Assembly: GCA_019217005.1 (NCBI GenBank)
Contig: JAHBNG010000066.1
Coordinates: forward strand, 1 to 64,000
Direction: 5' to 3'
DNA from: Chloroflexi bacterium TSY
GTDB lineage: Bacteria; Chloroflexota; Anaerolineae; Caldilineales; Caldilineaceae
DNA length: 64,000 nt
Position 1 is the first letter of the stretch; every line of letters begins with the position of its first letter. Positions 1 through 9,447 of this stretch are shown here, one piece after another. Position numbers and translations under genes: made by a program. The notes under the pieces are model-generated. The model did not search any database and was not told the origin of the DNA. It saw only the letters and a program-made list of their open reading frames with translations.

Positions 1-600
1 CGAATCACATTGTGCGTAAGTCCCATTATTCTTCATCAAACTATTCCCATCTTCACTTTTGATGATTAGCCCAAGTAGGCTCGCCAAATATGCAGCCTGA
101 AAATGATCAACTACTGCACCAACCACTTCTTCTGGGCCAATTCTAAACCCTCGATGACGTTGCGAAAATCTGTACCGTGGAGCTTGGTGCGACATCTCTG
201 CATTGCTCAAATCACACTTCTTGAAACGTAGGCCTCTCTCCCTGAAAATTCGCCTCTTTCAAATTACATCGATCGAAGATGACCGATTTGAAGGAACAGA
301 ATCGAAATCGTGCCAGTTGTAGATCACCTCTCGAAATTGCACGTCTTGGAAATGACCTTCGGTGACATTTAGTCCCACCAATCGACAGCCTCCGAATTCC
401 GCTCGATGAACAATCATGCTCGCAGTTTGTATTTGCAAGACTGCATTCAATCAGGCGGATATCTGTCAGCTTCGGCATGTACATCTGAGAATGATCCTGA
501 AAATGGATTTGCTCCAGAACAAGATGATCAGCTGGTTGATGAAGGAGCCTCTCTCAAATCTCAAACTGCTCAATTCTTCGTGCGATCTGAGCGAGCCTTC
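1..600 (-). pseudogene. Pentapeptide-repeat protein, decayed and partial
   Basis: No single frame spans this stretch, but pieces in different minus-strand frames read like pentapeptide repeats. Examples are SVIFDRCNLKEANFQG, AEFGGCRLVGLN and DFRNVIEGL, the last followed by VVDHFQAAYLASLLGLII, which resembles the end of Qnr-like pentapeptide proteins. Frame changes occur near 250, 400 and 500, so the gene is dead or badly sequenced. The reading continues off the left edge of the window. Family members fold as a right-handed quadrilateral beta-helix; no specific role can be assigned. It lies directly downstream of a decayed methyltransferase on the same strand. Confidence 0.6.
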
Positions 601-1239
601 GGTTAATGTTGTGATCGGCAGTTGTTTTGGAAGCGAGGGTGATTTCATTGCTCTGCAAAACGAGATATCGTTCGTCTGTCACTTTTCCGCCCCACAACTC
701 AGGCTGGTTACTAAGGTTTCAATTCGGACGTTTTTCATCGACATCGGAAGTGCACGCACGACCTCTTTCGAGTGCATGCCAGCTTCATTGTTCCAATGCC
801 CTTCAATCATAACAAGCGTCCTCCAATTCAACAGTTGAACCCATCGTTGCAAAACCTGCTCTGGTCTCAGCGACCACAAGATGTGGCGAGACAATTATCA
901 AATTGCTTGGAGGTCAACTGGGTGGAAGCATCCATCACCATAAAACTGATGTCTTGGTTCGCTTCCTGTGCTTTTCATGGGCGTGTTCAATCATAACTGG
1001 AACAAGTCGATTCCGGTGACGTCATGTCCAAGCTGGGAAAGCAAAACGCTTAACGATCCCGTTCCGCAACCGATATCCAATATAGTTGCGGGCGTTGATG
1101 GTACATAGGCTGATAGGAGACGTCGCCACGCCTCATATACTTTTGGATCAAGCAATCCGTGATCGGGTTCGTTGTCGAAGTGTGCAGCTTCTTGGTTCCA
1201 GAATTGTCGAGTTTTCTCCAATTTCTGGTTATCGATCAT
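554..1239 (-). pseudogene. SAM-dependent methyltransferase remnant
   Basis: From the start at 1239 the reading contains FWNQEAAHFD and then the class I SAM-binding motif ILDIGCGTGSLS with VTGIDL. After about 1000 the frame shifts: LVPVMIEHAHEKH lies in one frame and QVLQRWVQLLNWRTLVMIEG in another, followed by a C-terminal ELWGGKVTDERYLV. Together these match the N-terminus, middle and C-terminus of a methyltransferase of about 220 residues, so at least three frameshifts have inactivated it. It begins 65 nt after the STAND ATPase gene ends and was probably co-transcribed with it. The substrate cannot be inferred. Confidence 0.75.
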
Positions 1240-1303
1240 ATGCAATGTGTTTTCCCGGTTTGACAATAGTGGATTGTTTACTGTCAGAGAACTTTGTGGG
1301 ATT

Positions 1304-3946
1304 CTATGCCTCTGCGGTCCTGTAACTAAACATCGACACCGTCTTTTGCACCTCAAACGGTAAATTGATCTCCTCAAATAGCTCGATCGCTTGAGCCTTG
1401 GCCTGCTCAGCCCGTACTCTATCTTTTCGTGCAATGTGAACAAGGGCTAAAGCCCGCCACGCGTACCCCTCTAAATAGGCATCCGGGCTTTCGAGCTGAG
1501 CCAGATGATCGAGCGATGCGGCAATCCAGTGGGCCGCATCACCGAGTTTCTTGCGTTGAAGCAAAATTTCGCCGCGCGTTCGATAGGAATCCGGCAAAGC
1601 CGTAGGATCCTCCGTTGCCAATACATGCTCTAAACAGTCGTCTGCTGCGTCAAGGTTGCCAAGCCCCAAGTAACCTTCTGCCAATCCTTGGTTGATGACG
1701 GCTATCGACCACGATGGAAGCTCGACCTTGAATTGAGTCAATAGGTCTCTGGATTCTTTATACGCCTCAACTGCATCTTGATATGACCCAGCTAGATTGC
1801 AGATAAAACCTCGGCTGGTGATGGCACTTGCAATCGCAATGGTCTTCCCAATCTTCTTATAGTTTCTTTCCGCATCTTGCTGGCAGGCTTTGGCACTCTC
1901 AAAGGTTCCCTGTCGAGCAAGTAAACCAGCCAAGTTTAGACTGGTCTTGGCTTTTCCTTCCACATGGGCAACTTCCTCGGCAAGAGACAAAGCGGCGCGG
2001 TAGTGTCTTTCGGCTTCTGCATAATGACAACGTAACTCTTGAATAAATCCTTGTAGATTTTCAACCTCAAATCTGGCAAGCAATGCTTCCTGCCAAGCCG
2101 AGTCAAGGTTCTTTTCACGTTTGTACATCCAGCCAAGACCTTTGTGACTCTGGACCAACCGCAAGTCAACAAAGCTCTCAGCGACAGTGATCGCTCGACG
2201 AAAATAACGTCCAGCCTGCTCAAATTCATTGGCGTCATTGGCAAGCTCTCCAGACAGCACATCGCGCTCGATCCCCAACAGCGGTGTGCGCTCGGTGATG
2301 TGGCGAATGTCTTCAACCGCCTGTTTGCTGTTGCCAAGTAGACGTTCTAGCTTGGCACAAAAAAGAAGTGCCTGATCGCGCGCCTCTGTCTGTAGCGGTT
2401 GTTCAACCAGATTGCGCAAGATGGTCAGCGCCGCCCCCGCCTGTCCCTGATCGATCTCCTGCTGCTGGAAATCTCTCCACAACCAGACAGCCTGTTCAGG
2501 CTCCATTGTACGAGCCAGATGATAGATCGCCATCGTGTATTGCCCCCAGTCGAGCAGAATACTTGCCGCTTTTTGATGCAGGAGCGCCAGGTTCCCCTGG
2601 GCCATATTCTGAACAAGCACTTGCACATAAGCAGTGAGCAGCGAGACATTTCCCGCATCATCAAATTGCAGCAGTCGTCGGCGATGCAAGTTCTGGAGCG
2701 CAAGTCCGATCCCATCTCCCGACCACGGCTCAAACGGTACGGGTGAGCGAAAGACAGATAGGTCGAGCAAGATGCCTCGTTCATCGTCGGATAGCCGCTG
2801 CAAAATGCGCGTAAACAGAAACTCCAAGGGCGGTATTGTCGGTAATCTATCGAAGAGAAGGGTGAGCGATTCATCACTTTCAAAAAGCGCAATGCACAGA
2901 TCAATCAGCCGCGGATTGCCATTGGTGAACTGATGAATCTTCCGTTGTTCCGACGGTGAAAGACGCAGTTGCCCCTCCACCAACATCTGGCTCGTCTCCG
3001 AGAAAGACAGCTCATCCAATGGGCAATAATAGTGTGCATTGAGCGTCGGTTGCTGACCGATCAGGAGCATGGGCGTTTCGCCAAATAGGTTCTGAAGTAA
3101 TTGGACAATATCGCTCTGTTCACCACTTTCCGAAGGATTCAACAGGTCAACTTCGTCGAAGCAGAAAAGAGGCGTCAGTTCCTTCTGCCCAAGCTGTCGA
3201 ATCGAATAACGGATCAGATCAAGTGCATGATCCAGCGAGACAGATTCAGTCTGCGCCATCAGTTCGAGCCAGAGGGTTGATGCGCGATGACGATGGAAAA
3301 AGTATCCAAGCGCATGCAGTAGACTGCTTGGATGATCATTGAGACCGGGACGAATCGTGTACCAAAAGACTGGACCATCTTGCCAAGCGTTGGCCAAAGC
3401 GCTCCCCAATGTCGTCTTGCCAAGCCCACCTGGACCACCAATGGCCACAACCTGACCGTTAGCGAGTGCCTGATGACAGTGAGTAATTTGGTCTTCTCGC
3501 CCAACGAGAAGCGCAGGAACCATCTGCGGTGTTTCAAGCTGAATGGCAGGCGTCAGCATCTGTACAACTGCTTCTTCAAGAGCGCGGACGGCCTGTTTGC
3601 GGTCCGCTTTGAATTGGGTTCTGCCCAAGCCAACCTCATCCGCCGCTTGCGCGATCGTCTGCCCGTTAAAATACGTGCGCGTGATGATCGCTCGATATCG
3701 TTCTGCTTTTGGACCTGTTAGTTGCGCCATGGCCTGCTTGAGAAACTCTTGCAGCGCACGCCCGCGGACCTGCGCAGAGGCATTGTTGGAATCGAGATAA
3801 GTGCCGAGTAGAAATGGGCTAGCGAGAGGGGACTTGGTCCCCAATCGATCAGGCTTGCGGAAGTTCTTTAAGGCCCAGTCGATGGTTTGTCCAAATGGAG
3901 ATCGACTATTTGATGTGTGGTTGGGAGATTTTTTTATTTTTGTCAT
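1304..3946 (-). CDS. STAND-type ATPase with N-terminal HTH and C-terminal TPRs
   Basis: About 880 residues. Residues ~80-125 look like a sigma-region-4-type helix-turn-helix (IITRTYFNGQTIAQAADEVG). They are followed by an NB-ARC-like P-loop (GGPGGLGKTTL, ~170-180), a Walker B (LFCFDEVDLL, ~260) and then a long helical tract with TPR-like repeats (for example AERHYRAALSLAEEV). This matches signal-transducing STAND ATPases, in which the repeat region senses a ligand and ATP drives oligomerisation. A DNA-binding N-terminus suggests a regulator of the MalT/SARP kind rather than a nuclease or protease effector. I chose ATG 3946; an upstream in-frame TTG at 3982 is possible. No gene for an obvious effector adjoins it. 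Confidence 0.8.
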   Translation of the reverse strand: MTKIKKSPNHTSNSRSPFGQTIDWALKNFRKPDRLGTKSPLASPFLLGTYLDSNNASAQVRGRALQEFLKQAMAQLTGPKAERYRAIITRTYFNGQTIAQAADEVGLGRTQFKADRKQAVRALEEAVVQMLTPAIQLETPQMVPALLVGREDQITHCHQALANGQVVAIGGPGGLGKTTLGSALANAWQDGPVFWYTIRPGLNDHPSSLLHALGYFFHRHRASTLWLELMAQTESVSLDHALDLIRYSIRQLGQKELTPLFCFDEVDLLNPSESGEQSDIVQLLQNLFGETPMLLIGQQPTLNAHYYCPLDELSFSETSQMLVEGQLRLSPSEQRKIHQFTNGNPRLIDLCIALFESDESLTLLFDRLPTIPPLEFLFTRILQRLSDDERGILLDLSVFRSPVPFEPWSGDGIGLALQNLHRRRLLQFDDAGNVSLLTAYVQVLVQNMAQGNLALLHQKAASILLDWGQYTMAIYHLARTMEPEQAVWLWRDFQQQEIDQGQAGAALTILRNLVEQPLQTEARDQALLFCAKLERLLGNSKQAVEDIRHITERTPLLGIERDVLSGELANDANEFEQAGRYFRRAITVAESFVDLRLVQSHKGLGWMYKREKNLDSAWQEALLARFEVENLQGFIQELRCHYAEAERHYRAALSLAEEVAHVEGKAKTSLNLAGLLARQGTFESAKACQQDAERNYKKIGKTIAIASAITSRGFICNLAGSYQDAVEAYKESRDLLTQFKVELPSWSIAVINQGLAEGYLGLGNLDAADDCLEHVLATEDPTALPDSYRTRGEILLQRKKLGDAAHWIAASLDHLAQLESPDAYLEGYAWRALALVHIARKDRVRAEQAKAQAIELFEEINLPFEVQKTVSMFSYRTAEA

Positions 3947-4352
3947 ATCAGGAGCATAGGCAAATAGCCGCCTTGAATTCAAGTTCAGGCTGACAACTCA
4001 AGTCCCTTCATGAGATGACCTTTGCTGTCAGCCGGGGATTGATTTTCCTGGCGTGTTAACGAATGACCGACCTTTTTTACAAAAAATGCGACCCCTCAGT
4101 CGCCCACCCCATGATATAATAGGAACAGTTGACCGCTGAGCCGTTGATTCAAGAGCCAAAACAACCATCCCTCGCTCGACGCAGAAACTGCAAAACAGGT
4201 CAGCTATATAGACATGCCTGTCTGAGTTACGACCGCAGCAGGGAAATGACTTGGACAGGCGTTGCAACAATTTAGATTGTATCAGATTTCGCACAATCAT
4301 AAAAGTCAGCCGACAATATTGAGTGTTTTTGGATTGGAGGGCAGGAGCGTGA
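3947..4352. other. Intergenic region without a convincing gene
   Basis: Short ORFs here lack family-like composition and a ribosome-binding site. A TATAAT-like hexamer lies at about 4133, but I see no -35 box at normal spacing on either strand. The region separates the minus-strand STAND gene from the plus-strand secreted genes and probably holds divergent promoters that I cannot place. Confidence 0.4.
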
Positions 4353-4418
4353 GAATGCGATGCACGGATGAAAGAACTCGTTGAACATCCACCTAGATCT
4401 CAACCGTGCGTTGCATTC
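4353..4418 (+). repeat. 66-nt hairpin element, copy 1
   Basis: The ends are imperfect inverted repeats (GAATGCGATGCACGGATGA near 4353, and its near-complement ending GTTGCATTC at 4418). A copy of the same length in opposite orientation lies at 7744-7809. The outer 20 or so bases are strongly conserved between the copies, while the loop differs. No ORF fits inside. It is best read as a small non-autonomous palindromic element (REP or MITE type). Confidence 0.75.
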
Positions 4419-4443
4419 GGTACTGCTCCAGATCGATCGGGCA

Positions 4444-4545
4444 GAATAGACAAGTGCAAGGCCGATCCTCAGTCGGTGATGCCCGACCCGCCATGAATGA
4501 CGGGTCTACACAACAACGCCCTCTCAACAGGGCTTGCCGGTCAAC
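4444..4545. other. Multi-hairpin intergenic segment
   Basis: Three short hairpins follow one another: CCGATCCTCAGTCGG, then GACCCG/CGGGTC around an ATG-containing loop, then GCCCTCTCAACAGGGC. No gene fits. It could be a structured RNA or the non-coding end of a lost transposon. I do not recognise a known RNA family. Confidence 0.35.
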
Positions 4546-4721
4546 ATTCTAGTCCCATTCAGGAGGCGTTGCTTCATAGCCCAGTGGATTCGGCCCTGGG
4601 CAGCCATCAATGATACGGATCCTCGTTGTGCCGACAAAATCATGTTAACCTTGCAGCACACCCCCCAATGCTGCAACAAAATATATTCACCTATCGAGTT
4701 TACATAATCCCTGGAGGACAT

Positions 4722-5582
4722 ATGTTTCAATCAATCAGACGCAAGATACTCATCGTTGGATTTCTAGCCTTAACACTGGCATTTCGATGGGTATTTGTGA
4801 GCAGCCAGAGTGGAGCCATGCCAGGCGACGGCGCAATTACCTTGCAGCCGCCACCCTTTGTCAGCATTGCCCACGCGCAAGGCGGTACGTCATTTGCCGA
4901 CAGCGAAGCCGGTATCGCCGCCTACATCCGCGCTACATCAACCATCAATTTGGCGCAGGTTATCCCTTTCTATCGCACGGTCGAAGAGCAGTATGAAAAC
5001 TATATCCTCGGCTCTGTTGGCGTGACTGACTATGATAATAACCATGACGTGAAAGTCTATATCCACAGAGATGGTTGGATCATGGCATACTATCCACGTA
5101 ATGAGCCAACCAGTCGCATCTTCGATTGGGTTCATTACAACGGGAGTAGGCGCTTACCGACAAAGTTGGAGAAGGTATTAACAGAAATCGGGAGTCAGGT
5201 AGGCGCACCAATCTCCGAAGGGGTAAATTACTACCACTTCGCACATCCCAATGCAAATCGACTGATGCTAGTTGCGGACAGTTTGGACAGTGGAGGTAGT
5301 GAGAGTTTTACGATTGACCTGCCAACTCAATTCATCTTTCATGAAAATAGTTGGTCACATTTTGAGATTTTGGACTGCTCAAATTGTACTCTCGAATTGA
5401 AGTTGGATGGGGCTACCATTAGTCAAATGAAGTCAAGAGGGGAAATAATTCGGAACGGTCTGCTCTCTGAGTCTCAGTTTAGCGTAGGAGTCCCTCACGT
5501 AATTACCATCTTAAGACCAGCTACTGGTTGGGTTGCAATGACATCAGGTGGCCTAGCACTTCTCTATGAGGTGCCGCAATGA
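4722..5582 (+). CDS. Secreted protein of unknown function
   Basis: About 286 residues starting at ATG 4722, preceded by a clear GGAGG (CTGGAGGACAT). The N-terminus (QSIRRK then ILIVGFLALTLAF) is a signal peptide or membrane anchor. The mature part has no motif that I recognise. It ends in TGA at 5580-5582, and the next gene, a clostripain-like protease, continues in the same frame straight after that stop. The two therefore form an operon of exported proteins, or this is a partner of the protease. It lies between the paired 66-nt hairpin elements. The function is unknown. Confidence 0.7.
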   Translation: MFQSIRRKILIVGFLALTLAFRWVFVSSQSGAMPGDGAITLQPPPFVSIAHAQGGTSFADSEAGIAAYIRATSTINLAQVIPFYRTVEEQYENYILGSVGVTDYDNNHDVKVYIHRDGWIMAYYPRNEPTSRIFDWVHYNGSRRLPTKLEKVLTEIGSQVGAPISEGVNYYHFAHPNANRLMLVADSLDSGGSESFTIDLPTQFIFHENSWSHFEILDCSNCTLELKLDGATISQMKSRGEIIRNGLLSESQFSVGVPHVITILRPATGWVAMTSGGLALLYEVPQ

Positions 5583-7684
5583 ACAATCAATGGATGGCTG
5601 GCTGGATGTTTTTTCGCAGTCTTAGTCGCTACGTTTGGGTCACTATCGGCTATGGGTCGAACGGATATTGTCGTCACTGGCACAAATGCAGTCTACACCC
5701 CATCATACTTGGTACCAGATAGCCAACTGCAAGCGACGCTTGAACAAGTCACAGAACGGATTCGACTGACATATGCGGCAGCACTTAAGGAATACATCAT
5801 CCCGCACATAGATGGCGAACTACAGGCAAGTCTCGAAACTGTGGCTGACCGCATCATCATGAACTATGCCAGCGGCAATCGCCATTTCGACTTGGCCTTT
5901 CCCAAAGAGTTAGTCAATGACCAGACAGTCCCTTCACTCACTGAACCTGTCACTGTCTTTGTTGAGTCGACGGATACAGTGAGCCTGACTTGGACGGCCG
6001 GGGAGTTTATCACAAGTTCGCTGGCGTATGGTACATCATCAGGCACATACAATGAGTCTATTGCGGTCTCTGATTACATGACGGAAACCGTCGTGCTGAT
6101 CAGGAACCTGATGCCGGGCGTCACCTACTATGGCCGCATCACGATGGTTGACATTAGCGGCAACCAGGGGCAAAGCACTGAATTTGCCTTTGCCACAGTC
6201 AAGCCACCGACACCAACATTCACCAAAACCCCGACGCCAACACCAACAGTGTCACCAACTGCACCACCAACCCCAAGCACCCCCCTCATCCTCATCTACG
6301 CCGTCCTCGACAACAACCTCGGCAACAACTCGGACGACTGGCAGCGCCTGGTCCACAATGTCGGGGCGCACACGACGGCATCAACGTTCGTTTGCTGGTT
6401 GATGGTCCCCAAACGAGCGACAGCTACGTCTACGACATTCGTGCTCATGCTAATGCGCCCTGTATTACGCCAGTCAATCCAACCTGTAATGGACACTATA
6501 CTGAGGGGCAGAACTTCTGGCGAGTCAGCGAAGATACGGCTCATCCCTTTTCGCTTTACGAGTTTGTGACCAATGCCGTCACAGCTTACCCTAATCCGCG
6601 CTTGATTGCTCTCTCCCTTGTGGGTCATGGAAGCGGATGGAGCGCCAATGCCTTGCCTGGTCAGCCAACCCGCTGGGGCGACCAACCGACTCGTTGGGGT
6701 GATCAAGAGGACAGCGCCGGTGGTCTGCTTTGGGATGACTTTCCCGGCGATGATGCACCTGGCGATGGAAGCGGAAGCCGTTCCATGTCAACCAGAGCAC
6801 TTGGTATTGGTCTGAAGTGGATAACGGATGAGATTGGTCAGAAAATTGATCTGCTCTATCTGGATGCGTGTTCCATGGGCATGATAGAAGTTGCCTACGA
6901 ATTACGAGACAGTGTCGACTACATGCTGGCTTCTCCCAACACGGCCTGGGCCTCTTTTACTTATGACGCCATGCTGCGTGGTGTTGACAATACCCAAAGT
7001 GCTGAACAAGTTGGTCAGGCATGGTTGCGCGCAGAAGCGATCGCGCTTTCTTCAGAGCTGTATCCGTACACGCTATCACTCTTTAACCTTGACAAAGTTG
7101 GACTTGTGGCGCAGGCTGTCTCCCAACTAGCCGATGCGTTGCTGGCTGCAATCGGCAATCAGAGAAGCGCGTTTGATGAGGCTTATGACTCAACAGAGCA
7201 TTATGAAAGCAACTATGATGGAGCAATTGCGCCGGCCCAAGATCACTATGCCGATCTGCTTTCATTCGTCAGACAGCTTGAAACCGCAGCAAGGGACAAT
7301 GTCACAATTGCGCCGTTGGTGCAAGGCGTTATGGATGCCCTAAATGAGACAAGTGGCTTTATTATAAAGGCAGACGTAAAGCCAGGCAAACCGTGGAACT
7401 ATGAGAATGAATGGAAATGGGCGGAGGCACGCGGCGTGGGTATCTATCTTCCTTTACGAGAAGATGATCCGAAACGGGAACTTTATACCGACAAGATTCT
7501 TGCCTAGGCCACAGACACCAAGTGGGACGAATTTCTGAATGCCTACTGGGACAGTGTTGGGGCCGCAACAGTCAACACGCTGCCAATCTGTGCATCAACG
7601 AGAGAATGCAAGCGACTACTTCCAGTTCAGCTAGAGCTAGTCGAACATGATTCGAATACCTTTCTGCCGTTGTTGACTCGCTAG
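5579..7684 (+). pseudogene. Clostripain-like (peptidase C11) secreted protease, inactivated
   Basis: The order is: a hydrophobic signal stretch (WLAGCFFAVLVATFGSLSA, whose natural start is out of frame), an FN3-like domain, a TPTPTP linker, then a C11 caspase-fold domain with the catalytic His in SLVGHGSG and Cys in DACSMGM. There are three lesions: a frame break in the signal-peptide region, a shift near 6370 that looks like an extra CA (HNVGAH to DGINVRLLVDG), and an in-frame TAG at 7505-7507. After the TAG, family-like sequence continues (WDEFLNAYWDSVG) to the true stop at 7682-7684. Family members are extracellular Arg-specific cysteine proteases. The gene is a recent pseudogene. Confidence 0.85.
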
Positions 7685-7743
7685 AGATACGGAGTGAATT
7701 AGATATAAACTGTTTGTAATAAGCAATCGACTTGGGTCGTGTC

Positions 7744-7809
7744 GAATGCGACGCACGGTTGAGATCTGGCTGGATTTTTCGTGCTATTTTTCATCCGTGC
7801 ATCGCATTC
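7744..7809 (-). repeat. 66-nt hairpin element, copy 2 (inverted)
   Basis: Read on the minus strand it starts GAATGCGATGCACGGATGAAA and ends GTGCGTCGCATTC, matching the copy at 4353-4418 at both ends. The pair brackets the secreted protein and the clostripain pseudogene in inverted orientation. Confidence 0.75.
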
Positions 7810-7892
7810 TTGCACCCTTGACCCCAAACTGAACTCCACTCAATTAGTGAAGTACAATATTCCTCAGCAGTTTCGTATGTTACAATGAAAAG

Positions 7893-9377
7893 TGCTAACC
7901 GACAGCGCATCGTTTAGTAAACGGCTGGCGGAGATTCCGCCAGCGAATCGTTGAGGTTTTGCTGTGAGTAACCGCCAGCAAAACGTTTAGATTGACGGCT
8001 AAGATGCCGTCAGCGGATACGGAAACTGCTTAGTAATGCGGCCCTTGTGATAAACCTTGAGGACCTGCTGTTTGGTGAAAATCGTGGCCTTGACATACTG
8101 GTGCTTGAGTCTACGTCCGATTTGGAAACGTTGGCTAAGCAAGTTGACAGCACCACTGGCTCTGACTAAGCGGATAAAGGAGACTTTACCCACAGAGATA
8201 GGCAGTTTTTGCTGATGCAGCAGGCAATCAGCGGGTAGTTTGCGCAGCTGTTTGCCTCGCCGGTAGGCTGCAACCGTTTTGTGGCCCAGATGGGCATGGA
8301 CATGTTCCTCGTTGACTGCGGTGATGAGCCGATTGACTTGACGGCGCACATCCGAGGGTCGCTTGAAGCCACGATCCATTAGGAGTGGCTGGAACCAGCC
8401 ATTGAACTGCTCGACAGAGCCGTTGTAACAAGGCATGCCTTCGGGGATGAAGAGAACCTCCACATCCAATCGGAGGCCAAAACGAATAACTCGTCCCAGC
8501 CGACGTGCAGCTTTGCCCCAGCCACAGAATTCTCGACCATTGTCGAACTGGACGATGTCAGGGATACCAAGGCGTTGCCAAGCTCGCACCAGAAAGGCCA
8601 AGACTGTGTCGGTTGAGCGGCTGTCCACAAATTCCATGTAAACGGCCTGATCAAAGATGTCTCGACAGGTCAAAAAGTAGTATCGCGTGCGGTCGCCTTT
8701 GAGATAGCGCGGTCCGACAAAGTCGACTTGATGCACCTGATTGCTGTCCTGTGGCTGTGGGCCAGGATACTCGGTACGGGAAATCTGATTCGCCAAGCGG
8801 AGTGGCGGGCAGGTTAATCCAGCTTGATTCACAATTCGCTCAATCGTACGCACCGAAGGTAAGGGCGAGTAGCCCAGTTTTTCTAGTTCAGCTCGAATCT
8901 GGGTTGCGCCAACTAGACCGTAGCGAGTCTCACTGGTCGCACGCTTCGCCAGTCGTTTCCGAATGCTGACCACGGCTTTCTCTATGTGTGGCGGCGTGCG
9001 ATTAGCCACTTGGCGATTCGCACGCGTCAAATCATACAAACCGGATGGACCCGATTCCATATAGCGACGCCACCATTTGTGAAACCTTTGTGGCGTCCGG
9101 TTCACCGTCTGACAGATGTCTTCGACTTTCTCGCCGGCCATTCGCAGACGGATCGCTGCTTGTCTTGTACTCAATTCGTCACGCATTTGTCTGCTCCTTG
9201 TCTCAGCTGACGGCTACCTGAGACAAGTATATGCGTAGCTTGAGTACAAAAACATTTTTTGCGGATTAAGTGACGGTACTCTCCGCCACAAATATCAACG
9301 ATCCCTTGGCGGTATCTTTTTATTTCCAGATGCCCATGCTGTCGCCAAAAACCTAAACGATCCGCTGTCGGCCAGCA
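7893..9377 (-). mobile_element. Complete insertion sequence with rve/DDE transposase (IS481-like)
   Basis: 1,485 bp. Terminal inverted repeats are at 7893-7917 and 9353-9377; both share TGCT, two variable bases, then CCGACAGCG(C/G)ATCGTTTAG. The element is flanked by a 6-bp direct repeat GAAAAG at 7887-7892 and 9378-9383, so the boundaries are exact. Short subterminal palindromes (CTGGCGG/CCGCCAG) lie inside the left end. It inserted just upstream of the GH43 gene and may have altered its promoter. The single transposase gene is intact, so it may still be mobile. Confidence 0.92.
7999..9186 (-). CDS. rve-family transposase (IS481-like)
   Basis: 395 residues. An N-terminal HTH (STRQAAIRLRMAGEKVEDI) precedes an integrase core with the DDE residues in HQVDFVGP, VQFDNGREF and NGSVEQFNGWF. 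It is full length with no frame break, unlike most other transposases in the window. It catalyses cut-and-paste or copy-type movement of the enclosing IS by the RNase H-fold mechanism. The start is at 9186, just inside the right terminal repeat region. Confidence 0.92.
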   Translation of the reverse strand: MRDELSTRQAAIRLRMAGEKVEDICQTVNRTPQRFHKWWRRYMESGPSGLYDLTRANRQVANRTPPHIEKAVVSIRKRLAKRATSETRYGLVGATQIRAELEKLGYSPLPSVRTIERIVNQAGLTCPPLRLANQISRTEYPGPQPQDSNQVHQVDFVGPRYLKGDRTRYYFLTCRDIFDQAVYMEFVDSRSTDTVLAFLVRAWQRLGIPDIVQFDNGREFCGWGKAARRLGRVIRFGLRLDVEVLFIPEGMPCYNGSVEQFNGWFQPLLMDRGFKRPSDVRRQVNRLITAVNEEHVHAHLGHKTVAAYRRGKQLRKLPADCLLHQQKLPISVGKVSFIRLVRASGAVNLLSQRFQIGRRLKHQYVKATIFTKQQVLKVYHKGRITKQFPYPLTAS

Positions 9378-9447
9378 GAAAAGCATATATATTGAGCAAA
9401 CATTGATTCTAGATAAACACCGATCCCAATCAATAAGGTCCATCCAT

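Noticed and set aside
4133..4140. TATAAT hexamer as a promoter
   Set aside because: No -35 box at 15-19 nt on either strand.
4028..4300. 90-residue minus-strand ORF
   Set aside because: No RBS, no family-like composition; it lies in a regulatory gap.
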